From DASRWI01 sp035654655 (GTDB lineage Bacteria > Bacteroidota > Ignavibacteria > Ignavibacteriales > Ignavibacteriaceae), in the NCBI GenBank assembly GCA_035654655.1, contig DASRWI010000034.1:1-64000 (forward strand): a DNA stretch of 64,000 nucleotides. The letters are read 5' to 3'. A program made the position numbers and the translations under genes. The notes beneath the pieces are model-generated. The model did not search any database. It was not told the origin of the DNA and worked only from the letters and a program-made list of their open reading frames with translations. Of this stretch, positions 53,101-62,668 are shown piece after piece. Every line of letters starts with the position of its first letter. Positions within the stretch are counted from its first letter, which is position 1.

Positions 53101-54207
53101 TTAAACTAATGATTTATAAACATTTATCACTTTATCAGTTAAAATATTTATATCGAAAAATTTTAATGCTCTTAATCTTGAATGTTCACTAAATGAATTT
53201 CTTAATTCTTTGTTTTTTACAAGAACTTCAATTTTCTCTGCTAAATCTAATGAATTTTTTGTTTTAAACAATAAAGATGTTTCTCCATCAATTGCAATAT
53301 CTAAAACTCCTTCTTCATCAGAACAAACAGAAGGAACTCCCATTGCCAGTGCTTCAGCAAGAGCAATTCCGAATGCTTCTGAATGAGAAGGGAATACGAA
53401 GATATCCATCGCTGATAAAACATTCGGTGTATCACTCCTAAATCCTGCAAAATTAATATTAATTAATTCTTTTTCGATAGCTAATTTCTTAATCTTATTT
53501 GCATACTCATCTTCACCTCTGCTGGCTTCTCCAACAATGACGAATTTTAAGTTCTTATATTTATCTGATAATATCTTTGCAGCCTCAATAAATTCTTCGT
53601 GACCTTTACCGGGACTGAATCTCGCCATCATTCCAATAAGCAGTTCATCTTCTCCAACTTCAAATTCATCTCTGACTTTTTTTCTGTTTGCTTTTTCAGG
53701 ATTAAATCTGCTTACATCAATTCCATTATGCAAAAGTTCAACCTTATCTACACTAACAGGACAGGTATCAAGTACATTCTTTTTCACAGCATTACTAATT
53801 GCAAAAATTTTAGTAACTCTATTATATAATGTTTTATGAATTACATCTTTCTTCACAATGAAAGAATTTAATTGTTTTGTTAGGAACAATGGTATTTTAC
53901 TATTAAGCAGATTAAGAGCAGGAACGATAATCCATAAATCTTTTGATGCCTGAGTATGGATTAAATCGAACTTACCATTTTTGATTACTGATGCAGTGCT
54001 TAAAATACTAATAGGATGAAAGTAGCCGACATTATTTATTGTATGAATTATTATACCGAGGTTATTTGCTTCAATATGAATGCGCGATTCATTGATACAT
54101 AAAAGCTCAACGGAAATATTATTCTTTAACAACTGCTGCACAGCAGTTAAAGTGAACATTTCCATTCCACCCCAGCTTTTAGATAAACAGGAATAAAGAA
54201 CTTTCAT
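53101..54207 (-). CDS. Glycosyltransferase family 4 protein
   Basis: The 368-residue protein has the GT-B fold with SKSWGGMEMFTLTAVQQL near the N-terminus, GMMARFSPGKGHEEFIEAAKIL in the middle and FPSHSEAFGIALAEALAMGVP, the E-x7-E donor site, in the C-terminal half. The donor and acceptor are unknown. The first base of its ATG coincides with the last base of the SpoIID stop, so they are translationally coupled. The product is likely cytoplasmic and peripheral. Confidence 0.92.
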   Translation of the reverse strand: MKVLYSCLSKSWGGMEMFTLTAVQQLLKNNISVELLCINESRIHIEANNLGIIIHTINNVGYFHPISILSTASVIKNGKFDLIHTQASKDLWIIVPALNLLNSKIPLFLTKQLNSFIVKKDVIHKTLYNRVTKIFAISNAVKKNVLDTCPVSVDKVELLHNGIDVSRFNPEKANRKKVRDEFEVGEDELLIGMMARFSPGKGHEEFIEAAKILSDKYKNLKFVIVGEASRGEDEYANKIKKLAIEKELININFAGFRSDTPNVLSAMDIFVFPSHSEAFGIALAEALAMGVPSVCSDEEGVLDIAIDGETSLLFKTKNSLDLAEKIEVLVKNKELRNSFSEHSRLRALKFFDINILTDKVINVYKSLV

Positions 54208-55559
54208 CAGTAAATTTTCTTAATGGTTGCATTGGTAAAATAATGAAGTAGGATTTCATCAAACATAGAACCTTTGGAAGCCATAACTGCTGCTCCGATT
54301 TGACATAATCCAACTCCATGTCCCCATCCACCGCCATAAAGAACAAACTTTTGAGGAATTCCATCAACAATATTTTGTTTTTCAACAGTAAACGCTGAGC
54401 TATATAAATGAGATTCAGATAAAGTCCTTCTAATCTCCAGTTCTTTTCCGATGATTAAGGTTTTCTTAGTTCCAACAATTTTTAATCTAACTAATCTTGA
54501 AGATAAACCTCTTTCAACAGGTTCAAGGTCTACTATTTCACCAAAATCAATTCCGCTTTTTCTTTTAATTAAATCAGAAATTTGTTCTTGAGTGTATTCA
54601 ACTTTCCATCTATAGAAGTCTGTTGTTTCCTGGTCGTAATCTAAAAGAACCTGAGAAAGAATTTTAGGGTCTTTTGTATTACAGAAAGCAGATGGATTTC
54701 CTTTAATCCATTTTACTGCATTAGATTCATTTGTAAAATCAAGATTGTAGCCTTCAGGTTCAAACTTATAATCAATAATAGAAGATAAATATTCAAGTTT
54801 TATTGGTTCCCAAACATTTTCAAATGATTCAGAAACTCCGCCGCAGGATTTTGAATATCTGGTATCGCAAATTTCACTATCATTTATAAGTACTATCCCT
54901 TTGGTTTGTTCGATTGCCTGTACTGCGACATCAGTATAAATTTTTGTTATACCCTGATACCTTTGACAATGGTCGTCTGCACATACATCAAAGTTTTTAT
55001 GGTCTTCTCTTCCGTACCATTTAATATGTTCAGTATCAGTAATAAAAGAAGTCTGTGTCTTTTCGTTTTTCTTTTTTAGAGACTTTGATTTTTCTATCTG
55101 AGCTAATAACCAGCTTCTTGAAACAATAGCGTGAGCTTTTAATGCCTGAAGACTGCTTTTAGCACTCATCTCAGATGAAATAACACTAACCAGATATTTT
55201 TCTATAGGCAAAATATTTATTGCTGTAACTTCATCACCTTCAACAATAATTTTGAGCGAGCCGGTAAATCTTTGCTTTTCTTTTCTCTCCCAGTGAAACT
55301 TAACACCTATAACAACATCACGAATTAAGAATGATTCAGAGGATGGATCATTTGGTACAAAAACAATTTCCTTAACAGTGTCAATTACTTCATCATCTTT
55401 TTTTAATAAAATCTTTTTATCTGAAAATTCTACTGTAAATCTGCCGCTAAAGGTATTTTGGGATAGAGTTGATTTAAAATCACCATAAAGTTCAAAGCTT
55501 ATCTTTTTATCTGTTAATATGCCGACATTAATTAGGGGTTCTTTTTTGATTGTTATCAT
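54207..55559 (-). CDS. SpoIID/LytB-domain protein
   Basis: The 450-residue protein has the SpoIID core with LPIEKYLVSVISSEM, LQALKAHAIVSRSW, CDTRYSKSCGG and a C-terminal GGGWGHGVGLCQIGA, which is the family signature. SpoIID of Bacillus is a lytic transglycosylase, and its key Glu corresponds to the SSEM region here. There is no clear signal peptide, which is odd for a cell-wall enzyme and may mean another export route or cytosolic action. Family members in Bacteroidota occur with DUF4922 and glycosyltransferase genes. Confidence 0.9.
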   Translation of the reverse strand: MITIKKEPLINVGILTDKKISFELYGDFKSTLSQNTFSGRFTVEFSDKKILLKKDDEVIDTVKEIVFVPNDPSSESFLIRDVVIGVKFHWERKEKQRFTGSLKIIVEGDEVTAINILPIEKYLVSVISSEMSAKSSLQALKAHAIVSRSWLLAQIEKSKSLKKKNEKTQTSFITDTEHIKWYGREDHKNFDVCADDHCQRYQGITKIYTDVAVQAIEQTKGIVLINDSEICDTRYSKSCGGVSESFENVWEPIKLEYLSSIIDYKFEPEGYNLDFTNESNAVKWIKGNPSAFCNTKDPKILSQVLLDYDQETTDFYRWKVEYTQEQISDLIKRKSGIDFGEIVDLEPVERGLSSRLVRLKIVGTKKTLIIGKELEIRRTLSESHLYSSAFTVEKQNIVDGIPQKFVLYGGGWGHGVGLCQIGAAVMASKGSMFDEILLHYFTNATIKKIY

Positions 55560-55657
55560 GCGTTTACTGATAATTTTCTTATTAAATAATATTTATAAAT
55601 TTGCTATTTCAAAAGTAAACAGTAATTCTATAATTAAGAAATTAAAAATCAGGTATT

Positions 55658-56581
55658 ATGATTAATAAAGATTTAAAAACAGTTGAAATTATCGGTTTTC
55701 CAATGGATTTAGGTGCGGACAGAAGAGGTGTAGATATGGGTCCTTCTGCCTTACGAATTGCTGAATTGCAAACAAAACTTGAGAAACTTGGATATGATGT
55801 GATAGATAAAGGGGATATTTTTGTTGAGATTAAGGAAAAACAAAAAATTGAAAATCCAAAACTGAAATACTTGAATGAAATAATAAGAACTAGTCTTGAA
55901 CTTGCCAAAAAAGTAGAACTGGCTTTAGATGCGAATCATTTTCCTTTATGCATTGGGGGAGACCATTCAATGGGTTTGGGAACAATTGCAGGGATTGCAT
56001 CTTACTGCAAAAAGAAAGATTTAGACCTTGGAGTAATATGGATTGATGCACACGCTGATATGAATACTGATACAACAACTCCTTCAGGTAATATTCACGG
56101 GATGCCTTTGGCTGCTTCCTTGGGATTGGGTAATCCGGAGTTAGTTAATTTCCTTGGATTTGCTCCAAAAGTAAAACCTGAAAATTGCACAATAATCGGA
56201 TTACGAAGCATTGATGATGATGAAAAGGAAAATATAAAAAAACTGAACCTTAATGTTTACACAATGAGTGATATAGATAGACTTGGTATTCACAGAATTA
56301 TCACTAAAGTGTTAAAACAGTTTAATAAAAAAGTTGACCATATACACGTGAGTTTTGATTTGGATAGCGTTGATCCTTCTGTTGCGCCCGGAGTTGGTAC
56401 TCCTGTTCAAGGTGGACTTAGTTACAGGGAAGCACATTCTTTAATGGAATCAATTGCTGAATGCGGATGCATGTCATCACTTGAAATTTCTGAAGTTAAT
56501 CCTATTCTTGATAATAAAAATGCCAGTGCAATTTTTGCAGCTGACCTTGCTGCTTCCAGTATGGGACAAAGAATTATATAA
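55658..56581 (+). CDS. rocF: Arginase
   Basis: Arginase hydrolyses arginine to ornithine and urea. The 307-residue protein has the binuclear Mn motifs: GGDHSMGLG, WIDAHADMNTDTTTPSGNIHG (key residues D, H, D and the SGNIHG segment) and SFDLDSVDPSVAPGVGTP. The SGNIHG loop and length point to arginase rather than agmatinase. The start is supported by the conserved EIIGFPMDLGADRRG. It is divergent from the SpoIID gene and is followed 3 bases later by a small membrane-protein gene. Confidence 0.93.
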   Translation: MINKDLKTVEIIGFPMDLGADRRGVDMGPSALRIAELQTKLEKLGYDVIDKGDIFVEIKEKQKIENPKLKYLNEIIRTSLELAKKVELALDANHFPLCIGGDHSMGLGTIAGIASYCKKKDLDLGVIWIDAHADMNTDTTTPSGNIHGMPLAASLGLGNPELVNFLGFAPKVKPENCTIIGLRSIDDDEKENIKKLNLNVYTMSDIDRLGIHRIITKVLKQFNKKVDHIHVSFDLDSVDPSVAPGVGTPVQGGLSYREAHSLMESIAECGCMSSLEISEVNPILDNKNASAIFAADLAASSMGQRII

Positions 56582-56584
56582 TAT

Positions 56585-57112
56585 ATGAATAAACTAAGAG
56601 CGGTCATTTTAATCTTACTACTTTTTGTACTTATAAGGTTCATTACGGTTAATGTATTTGAACTGGATTTTTCTTTAGTCTTTTCTTACTTATTGATGAC
56701 CATAGGAATCTTAAGTGTATTTTTTATATTTGGTAAGAATAAAAAGTTTTTGCTCTTTGTTTTTTCAAGTACTTTTTTAATTGGAGTTGTGTTATTAGTA
56801 GATTATATGTTCGAATTTACTAATCCAGGTAAACTATTATTACCTGCATCTTTATTTATCCCATCCATAAACTTTCTCATAATATTTATTGAAGATACTG
56901 ATAATAAATTATTTTTATGGCTATCATTTTTACTTTTCATTTCAGGATTTATAGTTTCCATCTTTTTAGGTTCAATTAAACTTGAAACTTTTTTGCAATC
57001 ATTAAGTGAAATAATTAAGAGCTACTGGTTGTTTATAGTTCTAATGCTGATGGTTTTATTAGTTCTTTATATTTTCGATAAAAATAGTGAGCAGCAAAAA
57101 CATAACATATAG
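56585..57112 (+). CDS. Small integral membrane protein, unknown function
   Basis: The 175-residue protein has about five or six hydrophobic segments (AVILILLLFVLIRFITV, LVFSYLLMTIGILSVFFIFG, FLLFVFSSTFLIGVVLLV, SIKLET-flanked segments and YWLFIVLMLMVLLVLYIF) and a polar C-terminus. It starts 3 bases after arginase and is probably cotranscribed. I do not recognise a family. Confidence 0.8.
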   Translation: MNKLRAVILILLLFVLIRFITVNVFELDFSLVFSYLLMTIGILSVFFIFGKNKKFLLFVFSSTFLIGVVLLVDYMFEFTNPGKLLLPASLFIPSINFLIIFIEDTDNKLFLWLSFLLFISGFIVSIFLGSIKLETFLQSLSEIIKSYWLFIVLMLMVLLVLYIFDKNSEQQKHNI

Positions 57113-57177
57113 CAAATGTTTTAACTTAATTTGCTATTTTAATCCTGGAAAATTTTAAACAAAAAATTATTAATATA

Positions 57178-58119
57178 ATGAAACTTAAAACACTTATATC
57201 ACTGTTCATATTATTATCAATCACTGCAACAGCTCAACAAGTTACTCTGCTTGAACCAATAACTCCCTTAACAAGTGAATCAGATTATTTTACGATGCCA
57301 AAAATATCTCCTGATGGAAATAATGTCATATTTGGAGGAAAATCTCATACAGGTCTATATTTAATTGATTTCAATGGAACTGACCTTATAAAATTAACTG
57401 ATGCAAGTGCAGCAGGCTGGAATCCTCAGTGGGCACCATTATCTAATGTAATTGCTATAAGAGTTAACGATTGGTCTAACGATATGAGGGATAAAACTAA
57501 TTCTATTGAAGTTATAGAATTGGATGGAACTGTAAAAAATATTTCAGGAGATAAACCTTCAACAAGTTTACCATTCTGGAGTGATAAAGGAAGTACATTA
57601 GCTTGGTTTGAAAATGATTCATTACAATTTCTAAAATTAAGTGATAATACAGACGATATATTAAGATATGTAAAGAACAATATGATAGTTGTTAAAAGTA
57701 AAACCGATGTAATGACTTCTGAGGATGAAGATAATCCTGAAGAAAAAGTTTTTGAACCAATAAAAGGAGAATACCTTTTTGTAAACTGGTCACCCAATGG
57801 AATGAGAGTGGCTGTTCAGGTTTTAGGAAAAGGTATTTATGTGTTAGATGTGCAAAATAATCAAGTATATGAATTTGGAATGGGAGAATATCCTGATTGG
57901 ATTAACAATGATGTCTTAGTCTGTATGGATGTAAAAGATGATGGAAGCCAAATTACAAATGGAGAAATCTTAGTAATGAATTATGATGGGAAATTAATAA
58001 AGAATATCACTAATGATTTTAACCAGCCGGCATTATACGCAAGTGCAAGTGAAGATGGGAAAGTAGTTTTTCAATCACTCAATGGACAAATATTCAAAAC
58101 AACTCTATCCATTCAATAA
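57178..58119 (+). CDS. Secreted TolB-like (PD40) beta-propeller protein
   Basis: The 313-residue precursor has a signal peptide (LISLFILLSITATAQ) and a series of WD40-like PD40 repeats: MPKISPDGNNVIFGG, NPQWAPLSNVIAIR, LPFWSDKGSTLAWFE, VNWSPNGMRVAVQ and ASASEDGKVVFQ. The TolB-type propeller binds proteins in the periplasm. No function is claimed. It ends one base before the convergent anti-sigma gene. Confidence 0.87.
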   Translation: MKLKTLISLFILLSITATAQQVTLLEPITPLTSESDYFTMPKISPDGNNVIFGGKSHTGLYLIDFNGTDLIKLTDASAAGWNPQWAPLSNVIAIRVNDWSNDMRDKTNSIEVIELDGTVKNISGDKPSTSLPFWSDKGSTLAWFENDSLQFLKLSDNTDDILRYVKNNMIVVKSKTDVMTSEDEDNPEEKVFEPIKGEYLFVNWSPNGMRVAVQVLGKGIYVLDVQNNQVYEFGMGEYPDWINNDVLVCMDVKDDGSQITNGEILVMNYDGKLIKNITNDFNQPALYASASEDGKVVFQSLNGQIFKTTLSIQ

Positions 58120-59181
58120 TTATTTTATTTCACCCCACATTATAGTTTTTGAACCGGGAGTTTCCACTTCCGGTTTTTCTTCAACAGTCAATATTATTAA
58201 CTCTCCTTTTGGCAGTTCAGGTAAATTAAGATTTAAATATTGCTCATTCTTTGTTGCTTTAAAAGTTAAGATAGGGTTATAATTTCTTTTTTTTCCTATC
58301 CATAATTTATATACTTCATTACCATTTAATAATGGAAGATTTGAAACATATAAATAACTTGCACCTTTAACAGCACTTGATAGTACTTTACAATTCCCTG
58401 TATATTCATTTGAAGATTTAATTAAAGGAATTAACTTGAAGTCTGGAGATTCAACAAAAGAACTGAATTCACTAATTTCCTGTTGTGTAGCATTTTTAAC
58501 CAACAATTGGGATTTCAAATCATCAATTTGTTTTTTTTGATTATTTATTTGCGAATTAAAATTATAATAAATAATAAATAAAATAACCGCAGATATAATG
58601 AATAATATAGAGAATATTATCGCTGCTAACCAACCTTTGTTGAATTTTATAGTTTTTTGTTCCTTTGTAAAAAAAGATTCTTCTAATAATGTGTCACTAT
58701 CTTTAACAACAACAAAACCGGGGCTTTTTTGCTTTAACAGTTTAATATCTTTTATTTTATCATCTACCGGGATATTATTTTCTTTAATATCAACCTTTTT
58801 TTCACTACTTACTTCTTGATTAATTTCCGTTTTAATATTTTCTTTCTTAACATTTTCCTTTTTGGGAATTTTTACAGGCTCTTCTTTTATAATTATTTTT
58901 TCAGCAGGAATAGATTTTGATTCATTTTGTTTTCCAAGTACTATATCCAAATTGGAAAGCCTTTTGCTCATTGAATCCATCAGCTTAATTTTAAGCTCCT
59001 CAGGAGGAACTTCAATATCATTAATTGATGGAAGCAGAGCGATTAAATTCTGATATTCACCTAATTCTTGTAGAAAATCGGTATCAGCTGATTTTAAGAA
59101 TTGATTAAATTTTTTATTGTTCTCTTCTTTTAGACATCCAATAGCATATGCCTGGAGTAATTCATTAAATTGCTTATTCAT
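58120..59181 (-). CDS. RskA-like anti-sigma factor
   Basis: The 353-residue protein has an N-terminal anti-sigma domain (FNELLQAYAIGCLKEENN and LPSINDIEVPPEELKIKLMDS), a charged Lys/Glu-rich linker (about 100-170), a membrane segment (about 185-207; AAIIFSILFIISAVILFIIY) and a periplasmic RskA domain (about 265-350; YLYVSNLPLLNGNEVYKLWIG). Such proteins release their sigma partner when cleaved. It overlaps the sigma gene by 8 bases, so the partner is clear. No zinc ligands are seen in its N-terminal domain. Confidence 0.9.
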   Translation of the reverse strand: MNKQFNELLQAYAIGCLKEENNKKFNQFLKSADTDFLQELGEYQNLIALLPSINDIEVPPEELKIKLMDSMSKRLSNLDIVLGKQNESKSIPAEKIIIKEEPVKIPKKENVKKENIKTEINQEVSSEKKVDIKENNIPVDDKIKDIKLLKQKSPGFVVVKDSDTLLEESFFTKEQKTIKFNKGWLAAIIFSILFIISAVILFIIYYNFNSQINNQKKQIDDLKSQLLVKNATQQEISEFSSFVESPDFKLIPLIKSSNEYTGNCKVLSSAVKGASYLYVSNLPLLNGNEVYKLWIGKKRNYNPILTFKATKNEQYLNLNLPELPKGELIILTVEEKPEVETPGSKTIMWGEIK

Positions 59182-59758
59182 ATGAATTATCCTTTAGCAG
59201 ATTTTCTTTCAAATTATTTAAAGCAACTTTTATTTTATGCTTAACTGTCTGCAAAGGAATATTTAACCGGCTTGCAATTTCCTGCTCAGTTAATCCTTCA
59301 TAATAGGAAAGAGATATAACAAATTTCTGAGCTTCAGTTAAATTATTCATTGCTTTAGATAAGGTGGGACTTATCTTATCAGAAGTAGCTAAATCTAAAG
59401 GGTCAATCAATCTTGATAACTTTGGTATTATAAATTCTCTTTCATATTCCAAGTCATAAGATTTCATGTCAGCATTTCTGCTTCTACGAATACTATCAAT
59501 AGCTTTATTCCTGGCGAGGGTTATAATCCAGGTATAAACATTGGAAGTCTGAAAATCAAAGAAATTTATCTTAGTCCATATTATTTCAAAAACTTCAATT
59601 AATACTTCATCAGCAGTAGTTTTATCTGTTATTATTTTTTTAACTAAAGTGTATATTATCGGTGAATATCTAGCGTAAAGTAATTCTAAAGCACTTAAAT
59701 CTTTAGATGAAATACGCTGCATTAGTTCTATATCACTAGGACCATCTTTTAATGACAA
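59174..59758 (-). CDS. ECF-type RNA polymerase sigma factor (SigK-like)
   Basis: The 194-residue protein has region 2 (ALELLYARYSPIIYTLV and TWIITLARNKAIDSIRRSR) and region 4 (LTEAQKFVISLSYYEGLTEQEIA followed by a helix-turn-helix ending VKHKIKVALNNLKENL). I chose the TTG at 59758 with AAAGGG upstream; it gives a complete region 2. An RskA-type anti-sigma follows with 8-base overlap. This is the second sigma/anti-sigma pair of the window. Confidence 0.93.
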   Translation of the reverse strand: MSLKDGPSDIELMQRISSKDLSALELLYARYSPIIYTLVKKIITDKTTADEVLIEVFEIIWTKINFFDFQTSNVYTWIITLARNKAIDSIRRSRNADMKSYDLEYEREFIIPKLSRLIDPLDLATSDKISPTLSKAMNNLTEAQKFVISLSYYEGLTEQEIASRLNIPLQTVKHKIKVALNNLKENLLKDNSYE

Positions 59759-59904
59759 GCTACACCCTTTTCGTTAACATACCAAAACTATATGTATAAA
59801 AATTTAAAATCAACTAATTTATTTATAAAAATTAGGATAATTTATAATATTTAACCTTTGCTCGTCTTTTAGTATTTTTATTTCTTAAATATTTATGGTT
59901 AAAA

Positions 59905-62493
59905 ATGACTTCCAACGAGATTAGACAACAATTTTTAGATTTTTTTAAAAGCAAAGAACATCGAATAGTTCCAAGTTCTCCTGTAGTACCATTTGATGAT
60001 CCTACATTATTATTTACTAATGCAGGTATGAATCAATTTAAAGATGTATTCCTGGGAAATGGTACGCGAGAATATAAAAGAGCAGCAGATACTCAAAAAT
60101 GTATTAGAGTTAGTGGAAAGCATAATGACCTCGAAGAAGTTGGTTATGATACTTACCATCATACATTATTTGAAATGTTAGGCAACTGGTCTTTTGGAGA
60201 TTACTATAAAAAAGAAGCCATAATCTGGGCTTGGGAATTATTAACTGACGTATGGAAACTTTCAAAAGAAAGATTATGGGTAACAGTTTATAGAACAGAT
60301 GATGAAGCTTTTAGTATTTGGAAAAATAAAACCGATATAAATCCTGATCATATTCTTAGATTTGATGAGAAAGATAATTTTTGGGAAATGGGAGAGACTG
60401 GTCCTTGTGGTCCTTGTTCCGAAATTCACATAAACATCGGAGAAGATTTCGATAATCCTATCTATGTAAATGCAGGTGTTCCTGAATGTATTGAAATATG
60501 GAATCTTGTCTTTATTCAATATAACAGAGATGAGAATGGAGAATTACACGAACTTCCTGCAAAGCACGTAGATACAGGAATGGGATTTGAAAGAGTATGC
60601 GCAGTTCTTCAAAATAAAAAATCGAACTATGATACTGATGTTTTCACTCCATTGTTAAATGCTGTTTCCAAATTAGCAGGTATTCCTTATGAGAAGGAAG
60701 ATGATAAAGTTGCAATGCGAGTTATATCAGACCATATTAGAACATTGTGTTTTGCTATTGCTGATGGTGCTGTTCCAGGCAATGATGGAAGAGGTTATGT
60801 GTTAAGAAGAATATTAAGAAGAGCAGCAAGATATGGAAGAAAGCTTAATCTTAATGAACCATTTTTGTATAAATTAGTTGAAGTTGTTTCTGATTCAATG
60901 GGACAAGTATTCCCTGAAATAGTTGAGAAAAGAAGTTATGTTGAAAAAGTAATTAAAGGTGAAGAGGAAAGTTTTAATACAACTCTGGATAGAGGAATTG
61001 AACTTTTCGATAAGATTGTAAAAAAACTTGAATCATCAGGAAAGGTAATGATTCCCGGTGAAGATGTTTTTAAGCTTTATGATACTTTTGGTTTCCCCGT
61101 TGATTTAACAAATGTTATGGCTAAGGAAAGAGGACTTCAAATTGATGAAATTGGATTTGAAGTTTTAATGGGCAAACAAAAAGAGAAGGGGAGAAAGTCT
61201 TCTGAAGATAAATTTGTCTCTCAGAATGTAAACTTTGAAAACCTAAGTTCATTTGAACTTGCTGATAATATAGGTGATGTAGAATTCACTGGATATGAAA
61301 ATACCTGCAATGATGCTGTTATAATCGGGTATAAAAAAATTGAAGGTAATGAGCTTGTAATACTTAATAAGACACCATTCTATGTTGAGTCAGGTGGGCA
61401 AGTAGATGATTTAGGAACAATTACATTAAATGGAATTGCTCTTAATGTTGTTGATGTATTAAAGATTGAAAATAAACCTACCCACGTTATTGAAAATCCT
61501 GATAATGTAAAAATAAAATTAGGAGACAAAGTAACAGTGGCAATTGATGAAGTGAGAAGATTAGATATAATGAAGAATCACTCCGCTACTCATTTGCTTC
61601 ATAAAGCTTTAAGAACTGTGTTGGGAAATCACGTACATCAAGCAGGTTCCTATGTTGGACCTGACAGATTAAGATTTGATTTTACTCATTACTCAAAATT
61701 AACAGATGATGAAATAAAACAGATTGAAGAAATTGTAAATGATAAAGTAAAAAGAAATATTAAATTAAATCATCATAAAGGTATTCCTTTTGAAGTTGCA
61801 AAGAATATGGGAGCATTGATGTTCTTTGGTGATAAATATGGTGACAAGGTTAATGTAGTTCAGTTTGATGATTACTCAATGGAATTCTGCGGTGGTACTC
61901 ACGTTATGAGTACAGGATTAATTGGCGGATTTAAAATTATTTCCGAATCTTCAATTTCAAGTGGAGTTAGGAGAATTGAAGCAGTAACAGGAAGTGGAAT
62001 ATTAGAATACATTGAGCAGCAGAAGCAACATTTATCTCATGTTGAAGAACGATTTAATAATTTATTTGAAGAAAAAAAGAAATTAGAAAAAGAACTTCAC
62101 GAGCTTCATTTCAAGAGTAAAGTTGGACAGATAAAAAGTGTGATTGAAAATCCTCATCAGTTAAAGGATATCAATATTTATAAAGCAGTTATAGAATCAG
62201 AAAATATGGATGAGCTTAAGTCATATGGTGATGAACTTAGAAGTAAAATGAAAAAAGGTGTAGGAGTTTTAATTAGCTTAAATGATTCTAAAGTAAATAT
62301 CATTTCAGTTGTGACAGATGACCTTATTAAAGATAAAAAATTAAGTGCGGGTAAAATTGTCGGTGACATTGCCAAGATTCTCGGTGGTGGTGGTGGTGGG
62401 AGACCACATTTAGCTACTGCCGGAGGCAAAGATGTTGGCAAAGTTGATGAAGCTTTAAGCCGTGTCGAAGAAATAATATCAAAGTACTTATAA
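59905..62493 (+). CDS. alaS: Alanyl-tRNA synthetase
   Basis: AlaRS charges tRNA-Ala and edits misactivated serine and glycine. The 862-residue protein has the class II core with FTNAGMNQFKDVFLG, YHHTLFEMLGNWSFGDYY and GNDGRGYVLRRILRRA, an editing domain with HSATH and CGGTHV zinc ligands and a C-Ala domain with GGGGGGRPHLATAGG. The length is typical. It is not adjacent to recX or other partners and is followed by a terminator. Confidence 0.98.
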   Translation: MTSNEIRQQFLDFFKSKEHRIVPSSPVVPFDDPTLLFTNAGMNQFKDVFLGNGTREYKRAADTQKCIRVSGKHNDLEEVGYDTYHHTLFEMLGNWSFGDYYKKEAIIWAWELLTDVWKLSKERLWVTVYRTDDEAFSIWKNKTDINPDHILRFDEKDNFWEMGETGPCGPCSEIHINIGEDFDNPIYVNAGVPECIEIWNLVFIQYNRDENGELHELPAKHVDTGMGFERVCAVLQNKKSNYDTDVFTPLLNAVSKLAGIPYEKEDDKVAMRVISDHIRTLCFAIADGAVPGNDGRGYVLRRILRRAARYGRKLNLNEPFLYKLVEVVSDSMGQVFPEIVEKRSYVEKVIKGEEESFNTTLDRGIELFDKIVKKLESSGKVMIPGEDVFKLYDTFGFPVDLTNVMAKERGLQIDEIGFEVLMGKQKEKGRKSSEDKFVSQNVNFENLSSFELADNIGDVEFTGYENTCNDAVIIGYKKIEGNELVILNKTPFYVESGGQVDDLGTITLNGIALNVVDVLKIENKPTHVIENPDNVKIKLGDKVTVAIDEVRRLDIMKNHSATHLLHKALRTVLGNHVHQAGSYVGPDRLRFDFTHYSKLTDDEIKQIEEIVNDKVKRNIKLNHHKGIPFEVAKNMGALMFFGDKYGDKVNVVQFDDYSMEFCGGTHVMSTGLIGGFKIISESSISSGVRRIEAVTGSGILEYIEQQKQHLSHVEERFNNLFEEKKKLEKELHELHFKSKVGQIKSVIENPHQLKDINIYKAVIESENMDELKSYGDELRSKMKKGVGVLISLNDSKVNIISVVTDDLIKDKKLSAGKIVGDIAKILGGGGGGRPHLATAGGKDVGKVDEALSRVEEIISKYL

Positions 62494-62501
62494 AAATTAA
62501 A

Positions 62502-62532
62502 AACTGCATTTAACCAATGCAGTTTTTTTTTT
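62502..62532 (+). terminator. Rho-independent terminator after alaS
   Basis: AACTGCATT pairs with AATGCAGTT around a 5-base loop, followed by about ten T residues. It lies 9 bases past the alaS stop. Confidence 0.92.
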
Positions 62533-62668
62533 GTTTGTTCATATTCTGAACTACCTTCCTAAAATCAAACTCTTAAAAGAGTTACGTGTAAATTTTTAAT
62601 CTAAAAACAAATCTTTTATATGGCATAGAAAGTGAATTGGTTATAAAAAAAACATTTAAGGATATAGC

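Noticed and set aside
62178..62441. Antisense open frame in alaS
   Set aside because: It is a mirror of the Gly-rich C-Ala sequence and has no start context or family.
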